DNA of 64,000 bases from NCBI GenBank assembly GCA_947247005.1, contig OX365955.1, positions 38,729,822-38,793,821 on the forward strand, in the 5' to 3' direction. This DNA is from Spisula solida. Taxonomy: Eukaryota; Mollusca; Bivalvia; Venerida; Mactridae. The number at the start of each line of letters is the position of its first letter. Position 1 is the stretch's first letter. The position numbers and the translations under genes are program-made. The notes under the pieces were generated by a model that was not told the DNA's origin, ran no database searches, and worked only from the letters and a program-made list of their open reading frames with translations. Positions 1 through 11,700 of this stretch are shown one piece after another.

Positions 1-2883
1 ATAGAAAAATAAATTGAGCATTAAATATAGATGTCTTACCGTAATTTGCTATTTCTCAAACTAAAACAAAGAACTCATAAGGCACGACACTCTCGCGGAA
101 ATTGGTACATTCCGTCCAGGCGCCTTATGATATATAAGCACGCGCAAAGGTGCTTTCCATGCTCAAATGCAAAGATTCACCATTGTCAGCTTAAATTTAC
201 CAAATTATAGATGTACATATTTATAATGTTACGTCCGGTGTGATCAAATGTTGTCAAAAAATTTATTCGTGCACCTAAAGTTGCTCAAACAAGACTGTGA
301 TATATATTATGCGTAATATGTAAATAACTGATGATTTTATTTACATGTAGTTTTATTCATATATTGTGTGTGATGTACATATCTATATAATATTAGGTTT
401 GTGAGTTGTATGATTGGAAATTATATAAAAGTGCATTCTGAGCAAAGTTTTACCACACAACAAGAAAATCACTGCATGCATAGTATTTACATCCGTTCGT
501 AGATTATATATAAACGGTCATGTTTATCAACAAGACGAACATACGGGCTATTATAGTCCAGTTAGGATATTGTGACAGTGACGTTGCAGTTTATGTGTAC
601 GCAAAAGATCACAATCATTGTCTAAACAGGTAGAGCAAAGTTAAGTATGTTAGTTTAGCATTGAAAGTATAGTTGTTTGTACAGTATAAGCCTTTATAGT
701 TGGTTTTACACCGTTATAGTGGACTCGACCGCTGCGTCACTGGATTCTTATCCTGACTGGACTATAGTTACTACTATATTTCTGGTGAGGTATATGACGT
801 CACAGGAACCCTGGTATCCGTTTTTGCTGTGACAACTGTAGAAAAACCGGGTACCAGCTTTCGAAACGTCATATCCGTTTCAGCTTAACTGAATATTCCA
901 ACCGTGTTGTGCTTAATATGCGATCTATTATTGTGCTGAAACAGATAAGCATGCATGTTGTTCTAGAAACAGTTCTGGCAACTTTGACTGACTGAACAGT
1001 TTTATAGTTGAGATGCCATACAGTACTCCTTGATTTAGACAAATATTGAGTGGTCGAATTTTGTTTAGTGATTTGCGCTTTGTAAAAATGTTAAGTTTTA
1101 CTTTTATAGCTATACTGGTTTTTAATCTCACTAAATGTCTTTGAGTGTGTTTTTGTGTATTTATTAGGATTCTAATTCACAATAACTTTATTTCATTATT
1201 TTGTCCGAAAGAAGAAATATTTTGTATGTCGACAGCCTGTCGTGTCCCAGGAGCCGTGTTCGTAGACGTTGTATTTTTGCTGTGACCGTAGAACTAGCCT
1301 TTTTTGCGGTGTTAGTAGAAAGTAGTTCCGTAGAATGTAGTCCGTAGAAAGTAGTTCCGTAGAGTAGATTATATAGCCTAGTCAATTGCTTGCCGTGTCC
1401 GTAGTTCTAGTCGTTTGCAGTGTTCGTAGATAGTAGAAAACGTAGCTTAGCCGTAGTTATAGACAATGTGTGCCGTGACAGTAGAATTAGATTTTGGTGG
1501 TGGGTAATACCATAAGTATCTGTATCATTGATTAAGATTAAAAAAAGATTTTTTTTGTAAAATTTGTGTATTCATGAATAATCATATAAATTTTACACAA
1601 ACAATTTTTTTACTCTTAATCAATGACACAGTTACCTGTGGTTAATACAACGTCCTATGATATTTATAACCACGTGTGGTTTGACTTCATCTCATTTTCA
1701 TACCATATCACCATTCCGATTACATGTATGCGTCTCCTGTAAGCGCATAGCGGAAGGATACATGGTTAAGCCGGGCTGTTGACATTCAAAAATATATCTA
1801 TTCAGTATATTCACCTAAATGTGACATTAATATTTAAGACAATATTTGTTTTGTCCTTTTTGTCAACATTCTATGCATTCAGCATCATCTGTCAGACTAC
1901 ATTAAATGAATCTATAGAGCATGTACAATCATTACGACATGCTTGCTAAGGGAGATTACTACGACCATTGACTATGGGATTGTACCGGGAAGACGGGTTT
2001 TAACATCGCACGAAAAAGTAAAGAAGTTATCCGAATCGTGGCTAGCTGGTATCGCTTGTCTCATTTTCCGACACGGTCTACAATTTTTGATAGTAGGATT
2101 GTGGTACCAGTCTACTTCATAACCAAAATAGAAAAACATGTATTCCATATAAAACGCTTCCCAGATGCTCGGACGTCATGGATACGTCATCCATTTCTGT
2201 GCCAGATTGAAGGCGTCAATAATACTATAGAATATTTAATACTCCTGTCAGGTAGGTCTTGAACATGTTGGATAAGTGGTATCTGCTCACAGATCAACGA
2301 AGTAGCTTTCGTTAGAGACAAACATCCAGATTGACCACCATTTGTAGTGTTTCATGTACATTACTAGAAGTCTCCCTTACACGTGTCTAATTCTTGATAT
2401 TTAAGTAAATTTTATAGAATTGATTGACAAAGAAATCTCTTAGACTAAGAGTGTTATTGTGTAATGTGTGAATTATGCTAGAATGATGTTTGGGTTGACT
2501 GATTCTTGAACTAGTGATATGACTATGATTTTATCTTTTTTATTGTTAACACATAAAGTTTGTATAGAGATTAGACAGATATATTATGTTTTGTTGAATA
2601 AAATACTCAAAATAGTTTAATTTAGTAATTTGTCTTTGCTGAGTTCTCCACAAAAAAATCACATTCATTTTACGCCATATTCGATTTCAGTGAACAATAC
2701 TGAATCTAGTCAAGTGTATAATACGGGCCTTAGACAAAAGAAAATATTTGAACGTGAAACTTAGTAATAACCTGTTAGTCGTCTTTTAAAATCGACTAAT
2801 GTTTAAAACATAATTAAATAGGCCATTATGCATATACATGGCACATTAGTTATACAGTTTTATCAGCGTAAATATAGTTAATA
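1..2883. other. gene-free stretch with repeats
   Basis: No exon with coding character could be supported here; open frames are short and lack recognisable motifs. Around 1190-1490 the sequence is a run of diverged short repeats built on the words CGTAGAA and GTAGTTCCGTAG. A fold-back MITE lies at 1504-1648 (separate entry). The last few hundred bases must hold the promoter of the gene that starts at 2884, but I see no convincing core promoter element. Confidence 0.5.
1504..1648. mobile_element. fold-back MITE, about 145 bp
   Basis: The two halves are inverted copies. The left end reads GTAATACCATAAGTATCTGT and the reverse complement of the right end reads GTATTAACCACAGGTAACTG. Both continue through a shared CATTGATTAAGA core and an A/T run into the centre. 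It carries no coding capacity, so it is best read as a non-autonomous DNA transposon or snap-back element. Family unknown. Confidence 0.6.
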
Positions 2884-3049
2884 ATGGCTCTAAATCTTTG
2901 GGACCGTATAAAATATTCGGAGCCGCAGGATAGACAAGACCGGATAAATGCTCTTGCCGCCGGTGGACGCAAAGTTGAAGCGTCTCCTCGACCGCAAATA
3001 GAGCCACACAATGAATGGACACCGTATGCAGGCCCGGTGCTATGGACAG
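2884..3049 (+). CDS. exon 1 of SPMIP2-like gene
   Basis: The ATG at 2884 is followed by 55 sense codons plus one base, then the donor GTTAGT at 3050. The second half is Pro-rich and ends in GPVLWT before the split Gly codon. Confidence 0.7.
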
Positions 3050-3902
3050 GTTAGTGGTGTTTTTAAACAACCAGACGACGTTCGATTATATAATATCTAA
3101 TATATTTAGTTCGGACGAGAAACAATTTCTACAACTTCTATTAATCTGCGACATTTTAATTAATACGCTCCACAAGATAACACAGAGTTGTATCGCATAA
3201 GATGTTTAAGATAGCACAATGTATCCACATGTCTTTTGATCATACATATTTATTGTTCGTTATATTAACGTCTTTGATGTGTTTGATAGGGGGTATTAGC
3301 GATTTGTGTCATTCTGTTCAATCAGTTACACTTGTATGTTGGTCGGTTGTCGTCGCGTTAGAAAACCACCAACACGCCATAATGGAATCATAAGAAAGTT
3401 ATCACCATGAATCACAGTGTTGTGTATATCATCACATTTATAACATCGTATAAGCGGATGTAGCTCAGTGGTTACGCAATGTATTGTCAATCCAGAGGTC
3501 GTGGGTTCAATCCCCGGCATCTGAACTTGACATTTCTGAAATATTTATAATATTTCCCGCTATATCTGACCTTGTGGTCTTCAAAGTATCTGGGTAAAGG
3601 TGCCATGAAAAGGCACTATATAAATCTGGTATATTTCATTCGTGTATTGTATGATGCTGTATGTTTGAACAGGTCCAGATGGTAACAGGAATTACAGACC
3701 CCGGATGTATACAGACTGGCAATTACTCGGTATAGGGGACACTTCACCAGAGAAGACTTTATCAGCTACATATATAAGCCGGGCACCGGACGATCAACCT
3801 TTCGGTAAACGTCGGCAAGAGTCGATCGGCGAAATAGGATGGTTTTATAAGAACTATGGACACACTATAGAGAAACTGTATCCAAAATGTATAGACAGAT
3901 AG
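2884..3902 (+). CDS. two-exon gene, SPMIP2/C4orf45-like sperm microtubule protein
   Basis: Exon 1 is 2884-3049 and exon 2 is 3673-3902, joined in phase 1 (G|GT). The donor is GTTAGT and the acceptor TTTGAACAG. The joined frame encodes 131 residues ending in TAG. The protein starts M-A-L-N-L-W-D-R, has no signal peptide or membrane segment, and is rich in Arg, Tyr and Trp. Around the junction it reads LWTGPDGNRNYRP and near the C terminus IGEIGWFYKNYG. From memory, the TGPD...IGE...VGEIGW pattern occurs in SPMIP2 (C4orf45), a sperm microtubule inner protein. The assignment rests on these motifs and overall composition only. A poly(A) signal follows at 3984. If correct, the protein lines doublet microtubules of the sperm tail. 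It could instead be another small axonemal protein. Confidence 0.7.
3454..3641 (+). mobile_element. tRNA-derived SINE inside the intron of the SPMIP2-like gene
   Basis: The head has pol III box A (TGTAGCTCAGTGGTTACGC) and box B (GGGTTCAATCC) at tRNA spacing. The body holds the palindromic stretch GGTGCCATGAAAAGGCAC, then CTATATAAATCTGGTATA. Acceptor-stem pairing is imperfect, so this is a SINE head and not a working tRNA. Confidence 0.75.
3673..3902 (+). CDS. exon 2 of SPMIP2-like gene (terminal)
   Basis: The exon opens after TTTGAACAG with GT, completing Gly, then PDGNRNYRPRMYTDW. It stays open for 75 codons to TAG at 3900-3902. IGEIGW is the best diagnostic motif. Confidence 0.7.
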
Positions 3903-3983
3903 TTGTATGTTATTAACACAAACTTTTGATATTTTTACCATATGTTGCTGTTAATTAGTGTTTAAATTCTTGTTTCAACAAAT

Positions 3984-3989
3984 AATAAA
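3984..3989 (+). promoter_or_regulatory. poly(A) signal AATAAA
   Basis: AATAAA lies 82 bases past the stop codon of the SPMIP2-like gene, in an A-rich stretch. This is a plausible 3' end. Confidence 0.5.
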
Positions 3990-4107
3990 AAAGCCAAACA
4001 ACATGTTATTTTCTAATTTAAAATTCATGAAGATCGAAAACTAGAACATGATTTCGGGTTGACAAAATATTCAATAATTTGCACCTAGATGAGTAGTGTA
4101 ATTTAAT

Positions 4108-4950
4108 CCTATACTGTACGACACACCATCGCCTAGTGCTTAATGCATAGGACGAGCCTATGCTGTACGGCAAGCCATCGCCTGGTACTCAATGCATATA
4201 TACACCAACCTATGCTGTACGGCACGCCATCGCCTAGTACTCAATGCATACGACAAACATAATATGCTGAACGGCACGCCATCGCCTATTACTCAATGCA
4301 TAGGACGAATCTATACTGTACGGCACGCCATTGCCTGGTACGCAATGCATAGGACAAACCTATACTGTACGGCACGCCATCGCCTAATACTCAATGCATA
4401 GGACAAACCTATACTGTACGGCACGCCATCGCCTAGTACTCAATGCATACGACGAACATAATATGCTGAACGGCACGCCATTGCCTAGTACTCAATGCAT
4501 AGGACAAACCTATACTGTACGGCACGCCATCGCCTTGTAATCAATGCATAGGACGAACCTATACTGTACGGCACGCCATCGTCTAGTACTCAATGCATAG
4601 GACAAACCTATACTGTACGGCACGCCATCGCCTTGTACTCAATGCATAGGACGAACCTATACTGTACGGCACGCCATCGCCTGGTACGCATTGCATAGGA
4701 CAAACCTATACTGTATGGCACGCCATCGCCTGGTACTCAATGCATAGGACGAACCTATACTGTACGGCACGCAATCGCCTGGTTCTCAATGCATAGGACG
4801 AACCTATACTGTACGGCACGCCATCGCCTAGTCTTCAATGCATAGGACAAACCTATACTGTATGGCACGCCATCGCCTGATACTTAGTGCATAGGACAAA
4901 CCTATACTGTACGACACGCCATCGCCTAGTACTCAATGCATAGGACGAAC
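4108..4950. repeat. 49-bp minisatellite, about 17 copies
   Basis: The unit reads about CTATACTGTACGGCACGCC then ATCGCCTAGTACTCAATGCATAGGACGAAC. Starts of GGCACGCCAT at 4273, 4322, 4371 and 4420 fix the period at 49 bp. Two units carry a short indel (AATATGCTGAACGG in place of TATACTGTACGG), so variants have been copied within the array. It lies just downstream of the SPMIP2-like gene. Confidence 0.95.
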
Positions 4951-5105
4951 GCATCAGATCACTCGCAACAATCCATTAACATCCAGTGCGGTCAGTATCA
5001 ATGTGACAACACAGCAGTAATCTCACGATATGAATCCCGATACACCGCTTCTCAGGTTCGCCAGAGAATTGTACGGTTTTAATATGGCTCTTACGGAATT
5101 AAAAA

Positions 5106-5230
5106 CGGATGAACTCTGACGGAACTCAAATGTCATGTATCCTGAGTTCCGTCAGAGCGTTACATCCGTGTTCAGTTCCGCCAGAGCCAAATGAAAACAG
5201 AACAATTCTCTGACGGAACTGAGAGGCGGA
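5106..5230. repeat. inverted-repeat cluster built on CTCTGACGGAACT
   Basis: A perfect 15-bp hairpin has arms 5114-5128 (CTCTGACGGAACTCA) and 5143-5157. An outer pair (CGGATG and CATCCG) extends it. A third copy, CTCTGACGGAACTGAG, lies at about 5211, and a diverged inverted one (GTTCCGCCAGAG) before it. Probably the remains of a small fold-back element. Confidence 0.6.
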
Positions 5231-5239
5231 TAATCGGGG

Positions 5240-7690
5240 TTCATACCGTAAATCTGTTGATATGGATAATAACACTTACTATATACCAAACAGGTCGACC
5301 TTTTACGACTCCCACACCTTATGATATACATTGTATTTGTTGATATCCCTACTCACTTGTATCATACATGATTGTATTTATATGGACATTTGCTATTCAC
5401 ATGAATAACGATAAATTATTCAATTAATTAATTCAGAAGTTTTCGTTTATTTCAAATCAGCTGCAAAATCAACATCGCAATAAACACTATCTGTAATATC
5501 AAATGCAATCCGATATATTCATTTATTACAATCGATTCGTTTCCCGGAAATGTTTGAAATACTACACGTTCAAAACAATACACACCCTGTAATTATGTAT
5601 AATGCATGCATGGTGTCAAATTAGCACATATGAATACATGCTCTAATGTTGAATTTTATTTATTGAATGTTCTTCAATATATGCTATATTTGCACTTGAT
5701 GTCATCAGGACTGGTGCTACCCAATCATTGTAGCATTCAGATTGCATTAAAGTACGGCGTAAATCAAGTGACATGTCATAACGATTTTTCAAATTATCTG
5801 TTTTAAAAATTTTTTTTTTCGTTTTACTTTGTGATCATTGTGACAGGGAATGCGCTCCTCAGCAGAAACAAATAAGCACATACTAAGGGCAAAAACACAG
5901 AAGTTAGAAGTTGTAAATATCACAGTGACCTTGACCTTTGACCTACTGAACTCAAAATCAATAGGAATCATTTACTGTTGATGAACAACCTACATGTAGA
6001 GTTTGAAGATCGTAGGGCAAAGCTTTCTTGGTTTATTTAACGGAAACCATTTGAACAGACAGAAATGATAAAGGACACACTGACCTTGACCTTTGATCTA
6101 CTGACCTCAAAATCGATAGAAGTCATGAACCGGTAATGGCCAACCTCCATGTAAAGTTTGCCAAAGAAGGAAGATCATCCTAGGGCAAATAGGTCTTGTG
6201 TTATTGAACGGAAACCGACCAACCGACCGACATGTGCAAAGCAATATACCCCCTCACCAAAGATGGGAGGCATAACAAGAAAGAATGAAACCGGACAGCT
6301 TCAAAAGCATGACACCTTACTCCGACAGCAAGTTAAGTTATTAAGTCATCAAACATAACCGGAACAAGGGTCAGCAGACAACAACAAATCACCATGGCAA
6401 CCTAAAATCAGCACCCAACAAAAACAGTTGTCTTATCATTTTGAAAAAAGCGAAGCAGCAAAGTGCCACAGTGTATAAACGAGTCAACTTCCGGTTATCG
6501 CAATACTGAGTACACGTTGAATTGTATAGTATCACAATATATATATAATGAGTACAGTGATTTGGTTTATACGCCGTCAAAAATGGCACGAACACCAACA
6601 AAGCAACGAGAACAACCATTGAAATGAACAACATTTCATTTAAACGACATGAAATAAAAACCTGACGTTTTACTTTGAAAAGAAGTGTGATGTCACTTTC
6701 ACGACTCCATAGTCCGTAATATTTTTTATTTTTGTCGCAACACAATCACTATAGTCTCATAAATTTGACACTCGAATAACAGGTGTGTGTTGAAATATAA
6801 GCTGAGAAAGCGAATGCTGCCTATAAAATCTCGGAACATCTAGATATGGATCCATGGTCCGATCTCCCGAAGCATCTAAAATAGAAAAAAGTTCCCCCGA
6901 CAATTTTTCAGTCATATCGGAGTTACTATACATTTTTACATTATCCCGACACATTACCAAACAATTCTAGATCACCCTTGTACACTGAGAACAAGAAGCA
7001 ATAAAGCAAGGGAAGCGTTTCAACTATATGTGTAAGTCGCAAGTTCGGTTCGAACGAGTGTATCAACGTTCCTGTTAGGATATTGTTTCATCAATGCTCT
7101 TACAGATGTCGTAAACTTACGTTCAAATTTAAATTCCTTATAATTCTTCAAAAACTGCCAATTTGGGGACAGATTAGGTTTGTAGGAGTTCTTAATTGTG
7201 TGAATATTAGTATTACAGCTCCATTTATCATACTTTGTAGTCGTAAAATATTTATACAGAATTTAACGTGAAAGTAAGTTTACGCTTTCCATAAGTGCTT
7301 TGATAAACCTGTACCCTGAAGAGAACTATAGACCACATACGTATGTACACATGTACATAGATTGAACGGGTAGATGAAAAATAACACTTTGTTAGTGATC
7401 AGCTTCTTTGTAAAGCCTAGGTCCCACTGAGCATTTTTTGCTTCGGCGATGCACTCCCGATTAAAATTAATTAGCTATCGGGACTTAGAGAACATGTTCC
7501 TCGTGGTCTAGGGGAAGCTTCGGGGAAGTCATGAGACCGTTTGTGATATCGTAAGAAATCGGGAGAACATCGCCAATGTGGAATACCTCAGTGGGGCCGA
7601 AGCTTAAGTATTCAAAATGCTCACTGACCGAATCGGACACGATCAAGTTTTTTCAAAGAGAAATGTCCCTCGAGAAAACTTACATACACG
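5240..7690. other. gene-free stretch with dispersed repeats
   Basis: No exon could be supported. At 5925-5990 and 6075-6160 lie two diverged direct copies of a sequence beginning TGACCTTGACCTTTGA followed by CTCAAAATC. I recognise this word as common in marine invertebrate repeats. A fragment of the GGCCCCGATCTCCCG element begins at 6855. Confidence 0.45.
6855..6905. mobile_element. fragment of the GGCCCCGATCTCCCG inverted-repeat MITE
   Basis: The terminus GGTCCGATCTCCCGAAGCAT matches the end of complete copies at 16166, 29437, 57179 and 58916. The rest of the element is not recognisable here. Confidence 0.5.
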
Positions 7691-7698
7691 TATGTATA

Positions 7699-8308
7699 CA
7701 GGGTGATTCATAATACCTGTCACACTTTTCAAATGAAAGAGTTTTAATATGTTTGAATACAACCACAAGTAGTTTGCACATCTGAAACACGTATGCTTTA
7801 AAGTTTTATTTGATATACAATATTACATACTTTCATGCATGTTTTAGTCTACAAACGGAATGGAATTGTATGCCATATATTCAATGTGACGTCTATTTGA
7901 CCGATGATGACGCCAATGCTTATTTTAATGTGACTTAAAATAATGCCATCTTCTATAGATACAATTTAGTAAAACCATTCAATAAGCCAGTGTGTTGTTG
8001 AACTAGATAGTTTATCATAACCAGGATAGTATTTTTGCCTTGCTATGATGGTTATATAATAGGAAAATGGCTTTCAAAACAGAGCGGATAAAAATTATGC
8101 TGCATTTAAGGACGTCTTTGAAATTGCACATCTGTTTATGACATCGTTTATGACGCCATGATGTCAACATTATTACTGTCGTTTAAATCGGATAAAATAT
8201 AACCATATCAGCTTTCAAATAGTATATGATACATACATAATTATCTTGTACAGGAACGAAAAGTTATTTAATAGTTTGAAACTGTGACAGATATTATGAA
8301 TCACCCTG
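7699..8308. mobile_element. mariner-type MITE, 610 bp, TA duplication
   Basis: The left end CAGGGTGATTCATAATACCT and the right end, read in reverse (CAGGGTGATTCATAATATCT), form terminal inverted repeats. Both sides are flanked by TA (7697-7698 and 8309-8310). The TIR sequence and TA target are typical of Tc1/mariner. No transposase is present. Confidence 0.85.
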
Positions 8309-8648
8309 TATGACATACTCTGGAATCTGCAAGTATGGTATGAGTGAAATATTACTTTAACTGAATACGGCCGATATGATACAATGTATCCGTATGACGT
8401 TTAGTTTGAATTATTTATTTGCAAGATGAAGCGTTAAAATTACTGAGTATCCCATGGGAGTGGTAGACGAGCTTGAAAGTAGACGAACAATTTGTTTAGT
8501 TTCATTATCGTGGATGTGACTCAACGATGCGTGAAATTTAAATTTTAATGAACCTCATTGATTTTATAAATCAACCACAACGAAACACGAGTCTTTAAAT
8601 TATAGACAAGGATTAAACACGACAAGTTTGTCAGGAAATGTCAACGAA

Positions 8649-8709
8649 ATGAAATACGTCAATTACAAAGAATTACTTTTTATTTTGGTGATTCTGTTCG
8701 CTTGCACAA
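8649..8709 (+). CDS. REJ/GPS gene exon 1: signal peptide
   Basis: Encodes residues 1-20 plus one base. MKYVNYKE is followed by the hydrophobic core LLFILVILFACTS, a typical signal peptide. The donor GTAAGT follows in phase 1. Upstream promoter elements were not recognised. Confidence 0.85.
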
Positions 8710-11700
8710 GTAAGTAGTATTTGTGTGTTTTTTTTTCATTTAAAATAATTTACGTTTTTCACGTGTTTTTCGTTTTATCTCCATTGTTGTTTCATAATTT
8801 TCTTACATTTGACATTGATCGTTTTCGATTGGAATGTCCTTGGGTAGGCCGACTTTTGTGTTGCGTATGCGTACATTGTATTCAAAAATGTAACCAAACA
8901 TGTCGCGAAAGGGCTAGTTGTTACGACATTTCGTTAAGGTAACTTTCAATAAAAAAAGAAATGTTTCACGACTCATAGTTATAACGTTCACGTTACTTGA
9001 GGAACCCAAATTTTTCTCGCGATCTACAGGGTGTTCAAAAAGTCTGTTCTCAATGATTAAGTTTAAATAGTTTATTTTTCTGATATCAATAGAATTAAAC
9101 TATTTCAGGTTAAATTCCTGAGGATTCTAAATTGTTCTAATATTTCTGGCATTAAATGAAATTACTGTAAAAAATCAGAATTGTACACTGCGTAAATACC
9201 TGAGATAAAATTTAGTATGAATTTAAATTTTGAGAACAAACGTTTTTAACACTCTGTATACCTTTTACATCGACTTTAGAGTTCCATCCGGTGCTCGATT
9301 TGCCATTGAGTGATGAATTGATAAAGTAATGGAAAACAACCATTGCGGTAATAATACTGAAACGTAAAAGAAACAAAAGTAAAAGAACTAAGATACATAA
9401 TAATACATGTACATGTATTATATACTAAAACAAGTATCATACAATATGCTGGCACGGTGACTACGGATCGAGAGGTTCCTTGTTCGAAATTTATTTTTGT
9501 GTTTCCCAACCATTTGGAGATGAATAGTTACTGGTTTGTAACACGTCTCGCTTGTACCGGTGCTATACACCAGACACGTTTAGCAAACGATGAGTCTATT
9601 TAGACAAAGCAAGGGTAGTGCAACCGGATTTCTTGCATCACAAAATGTTTCTGTCTTTTCTCTCCAAGCCTGAGGTCATTGGTCAGGTAAAAAAGGAAGA
9701 CCACGCACGTACGAACGCAATAAAAAAAAAAGTCAAACAATATTACATGAGATTATATAAAATACAATGTATATACAGAATACGATCTCATTTTATAATA
9801 TCATACGAGGATTATGCAAGAAATAACCCGAGTTGCAGATTTGGGGTTTCAGAAAGCACTTGATGATGTATTTTTTAATAATCATCGCCGAACTTTATTC
9901 CTTGTGGGTCTTCTGGTGAATTCGGATTTATGGTATAGTAACAGGAGAACATCACCAGGGACAGCGACATTGCTCAATAATGTCACGCACACTTGATGTC
10001 CTAAAGTTTGAATACGATTAGATTCACGAGATGTAATGACTGTATTAACCATGAATTGAACTTCGATATTTCGAAAATGGAAATCATAATTTGAAATATA
10101 TCGTTAGAATGACACTTAACAAATCTCATAAATGTGAATGTACATAAACATTATCATTACCCGTAGCTCGGGTCAATATATGTTTGATCTTGCTAAGTTT
10201 TCAGCATATCGCTGTCTTAGAACGAGAAGGCCGTAAGTACAAAATCGATATTTTGAGAAAACAAGAAAAAACTGTCTGAAAATTACTCTTTACTTATGGA
10301 AAACAAGCTTTTTAAACTCAGGTTTGGTCAACATGACCAGTTAAAATTTTCATGAAAATATGCTCATAAGAAGCGCCTCGTGATGCAGATTCAAGTAAAC
10401 ATGCACGACCTTGTCATTCTAAGCCAGCGATATATAGCAAGGGTATATGGATTGAATGACAATTCAATTAATTTTATTACCGTCTGATGACAAATCTCTC
10501 AAACATAAAACACAGACGATAGAATCAACAAAAGTTTATACCATGGTGGCTCTGTGGTACCATTTAAACATCAAACCAACAAATTGCCATTCCTGAGACG
10601 GAGGCTCAAACAACTATACAATCAGGGTCAGTGTGTAATAGTTCTGTATTGTATGTATATTATATGTATATTATATGTATATTATATGTATATTATTATC
10701 ATATACAGGTCCTGTCAAGTCAGCTTGTGCGGTGAATGAATCATCTACAACATGTGGTCGTGACGATTTAGAGATATGCTATGGTAAGTCAAAATTATAA
10801 TATTCAGTGTGCATCTATTTTACATAAATTATTTCTTTCAGTCAAGTCACCATATGGCTTGTAAACATAATCAATGCTGCAAGCAAAACTAAAATGGGAT
10901 TTTCTAAGGTAAAATCAGACAACGGGCTTACTTTAGATTGTCTGTGAATAGCAATATCTAAACATCATTGCAGGAAATGATACACTGCGCATATTTTTCA
11001 GAATGTCCTTGAAAACAATTTGGGCCAAAACAAATTATTGTTGCTGTACAGTTCTGGTAGCATGCTGAAAAAGGGTAGGCTTGTCGGAAAAACATCGGAG
11101 TTCAACAAGTTCATTTTTTTCATGCATCAGCAAAACAACTGTTCGCGGCGATTTCTAGCAAAATGCAAATACAATGTTTCAAATCGCTGGCTTAGAATTA
11201 GTAAGTACGACCTTATAAGACTCATGCATATTTTAAATCTGCATCTCACTGAGCCTATTTTCATGAAAATCCGAACCGGCCATGTTGACCAAACATAAGT
11301 TTAAAAAGCTTGTTTTTCCAAAACTAAAGGGTAGTTTTCAGACGGTTGTTTCTTGTTTTCTCAAAATATTGATTTTTTTACTTACGACCTTCTAATTCTC
11401 AGCCAGCAAAATAGGATAGGTAGGGTTACAAGCAAGGGACACCTCGGACAATCTCTACGAATCATCTCTCGGGTGTAAATAGAACGTCGCTATTTTTTAA
11501 CGTCTTTCGCCATGACGTCATCATGACAAATTTAAACAGTGCTTTAATGGAATACATGCCCATCAAGCCAGCGCTGCGTAGCTGCGTGTTATACTCAAGG
11601 AGTGTAGCGAAATTGTATTGTTTCATCAATAAAATATCGTTTGATATTTCCGCTGCTGATAGGTTACGGTCTATTTTCTTCGGCCCATTTTCTTCTGCGT

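Noticed and set aside
3454..3526. Functional tRNA gene
   Set aside because: Boxes A and B are good but acceptor-stem pairing is imperfect and a SINE body follows, so it is a SINE head.
4108..4950. CRISPR-like array
   Set aside because: Units are contiguous 49-bp repeats without unique spacers, in a spliced eukaryotic genome.
6389..6745. 118-codon minus-strand frame
   Set aside because: Composition is AT-driven, with no motif and no splice context that would make it a gene.
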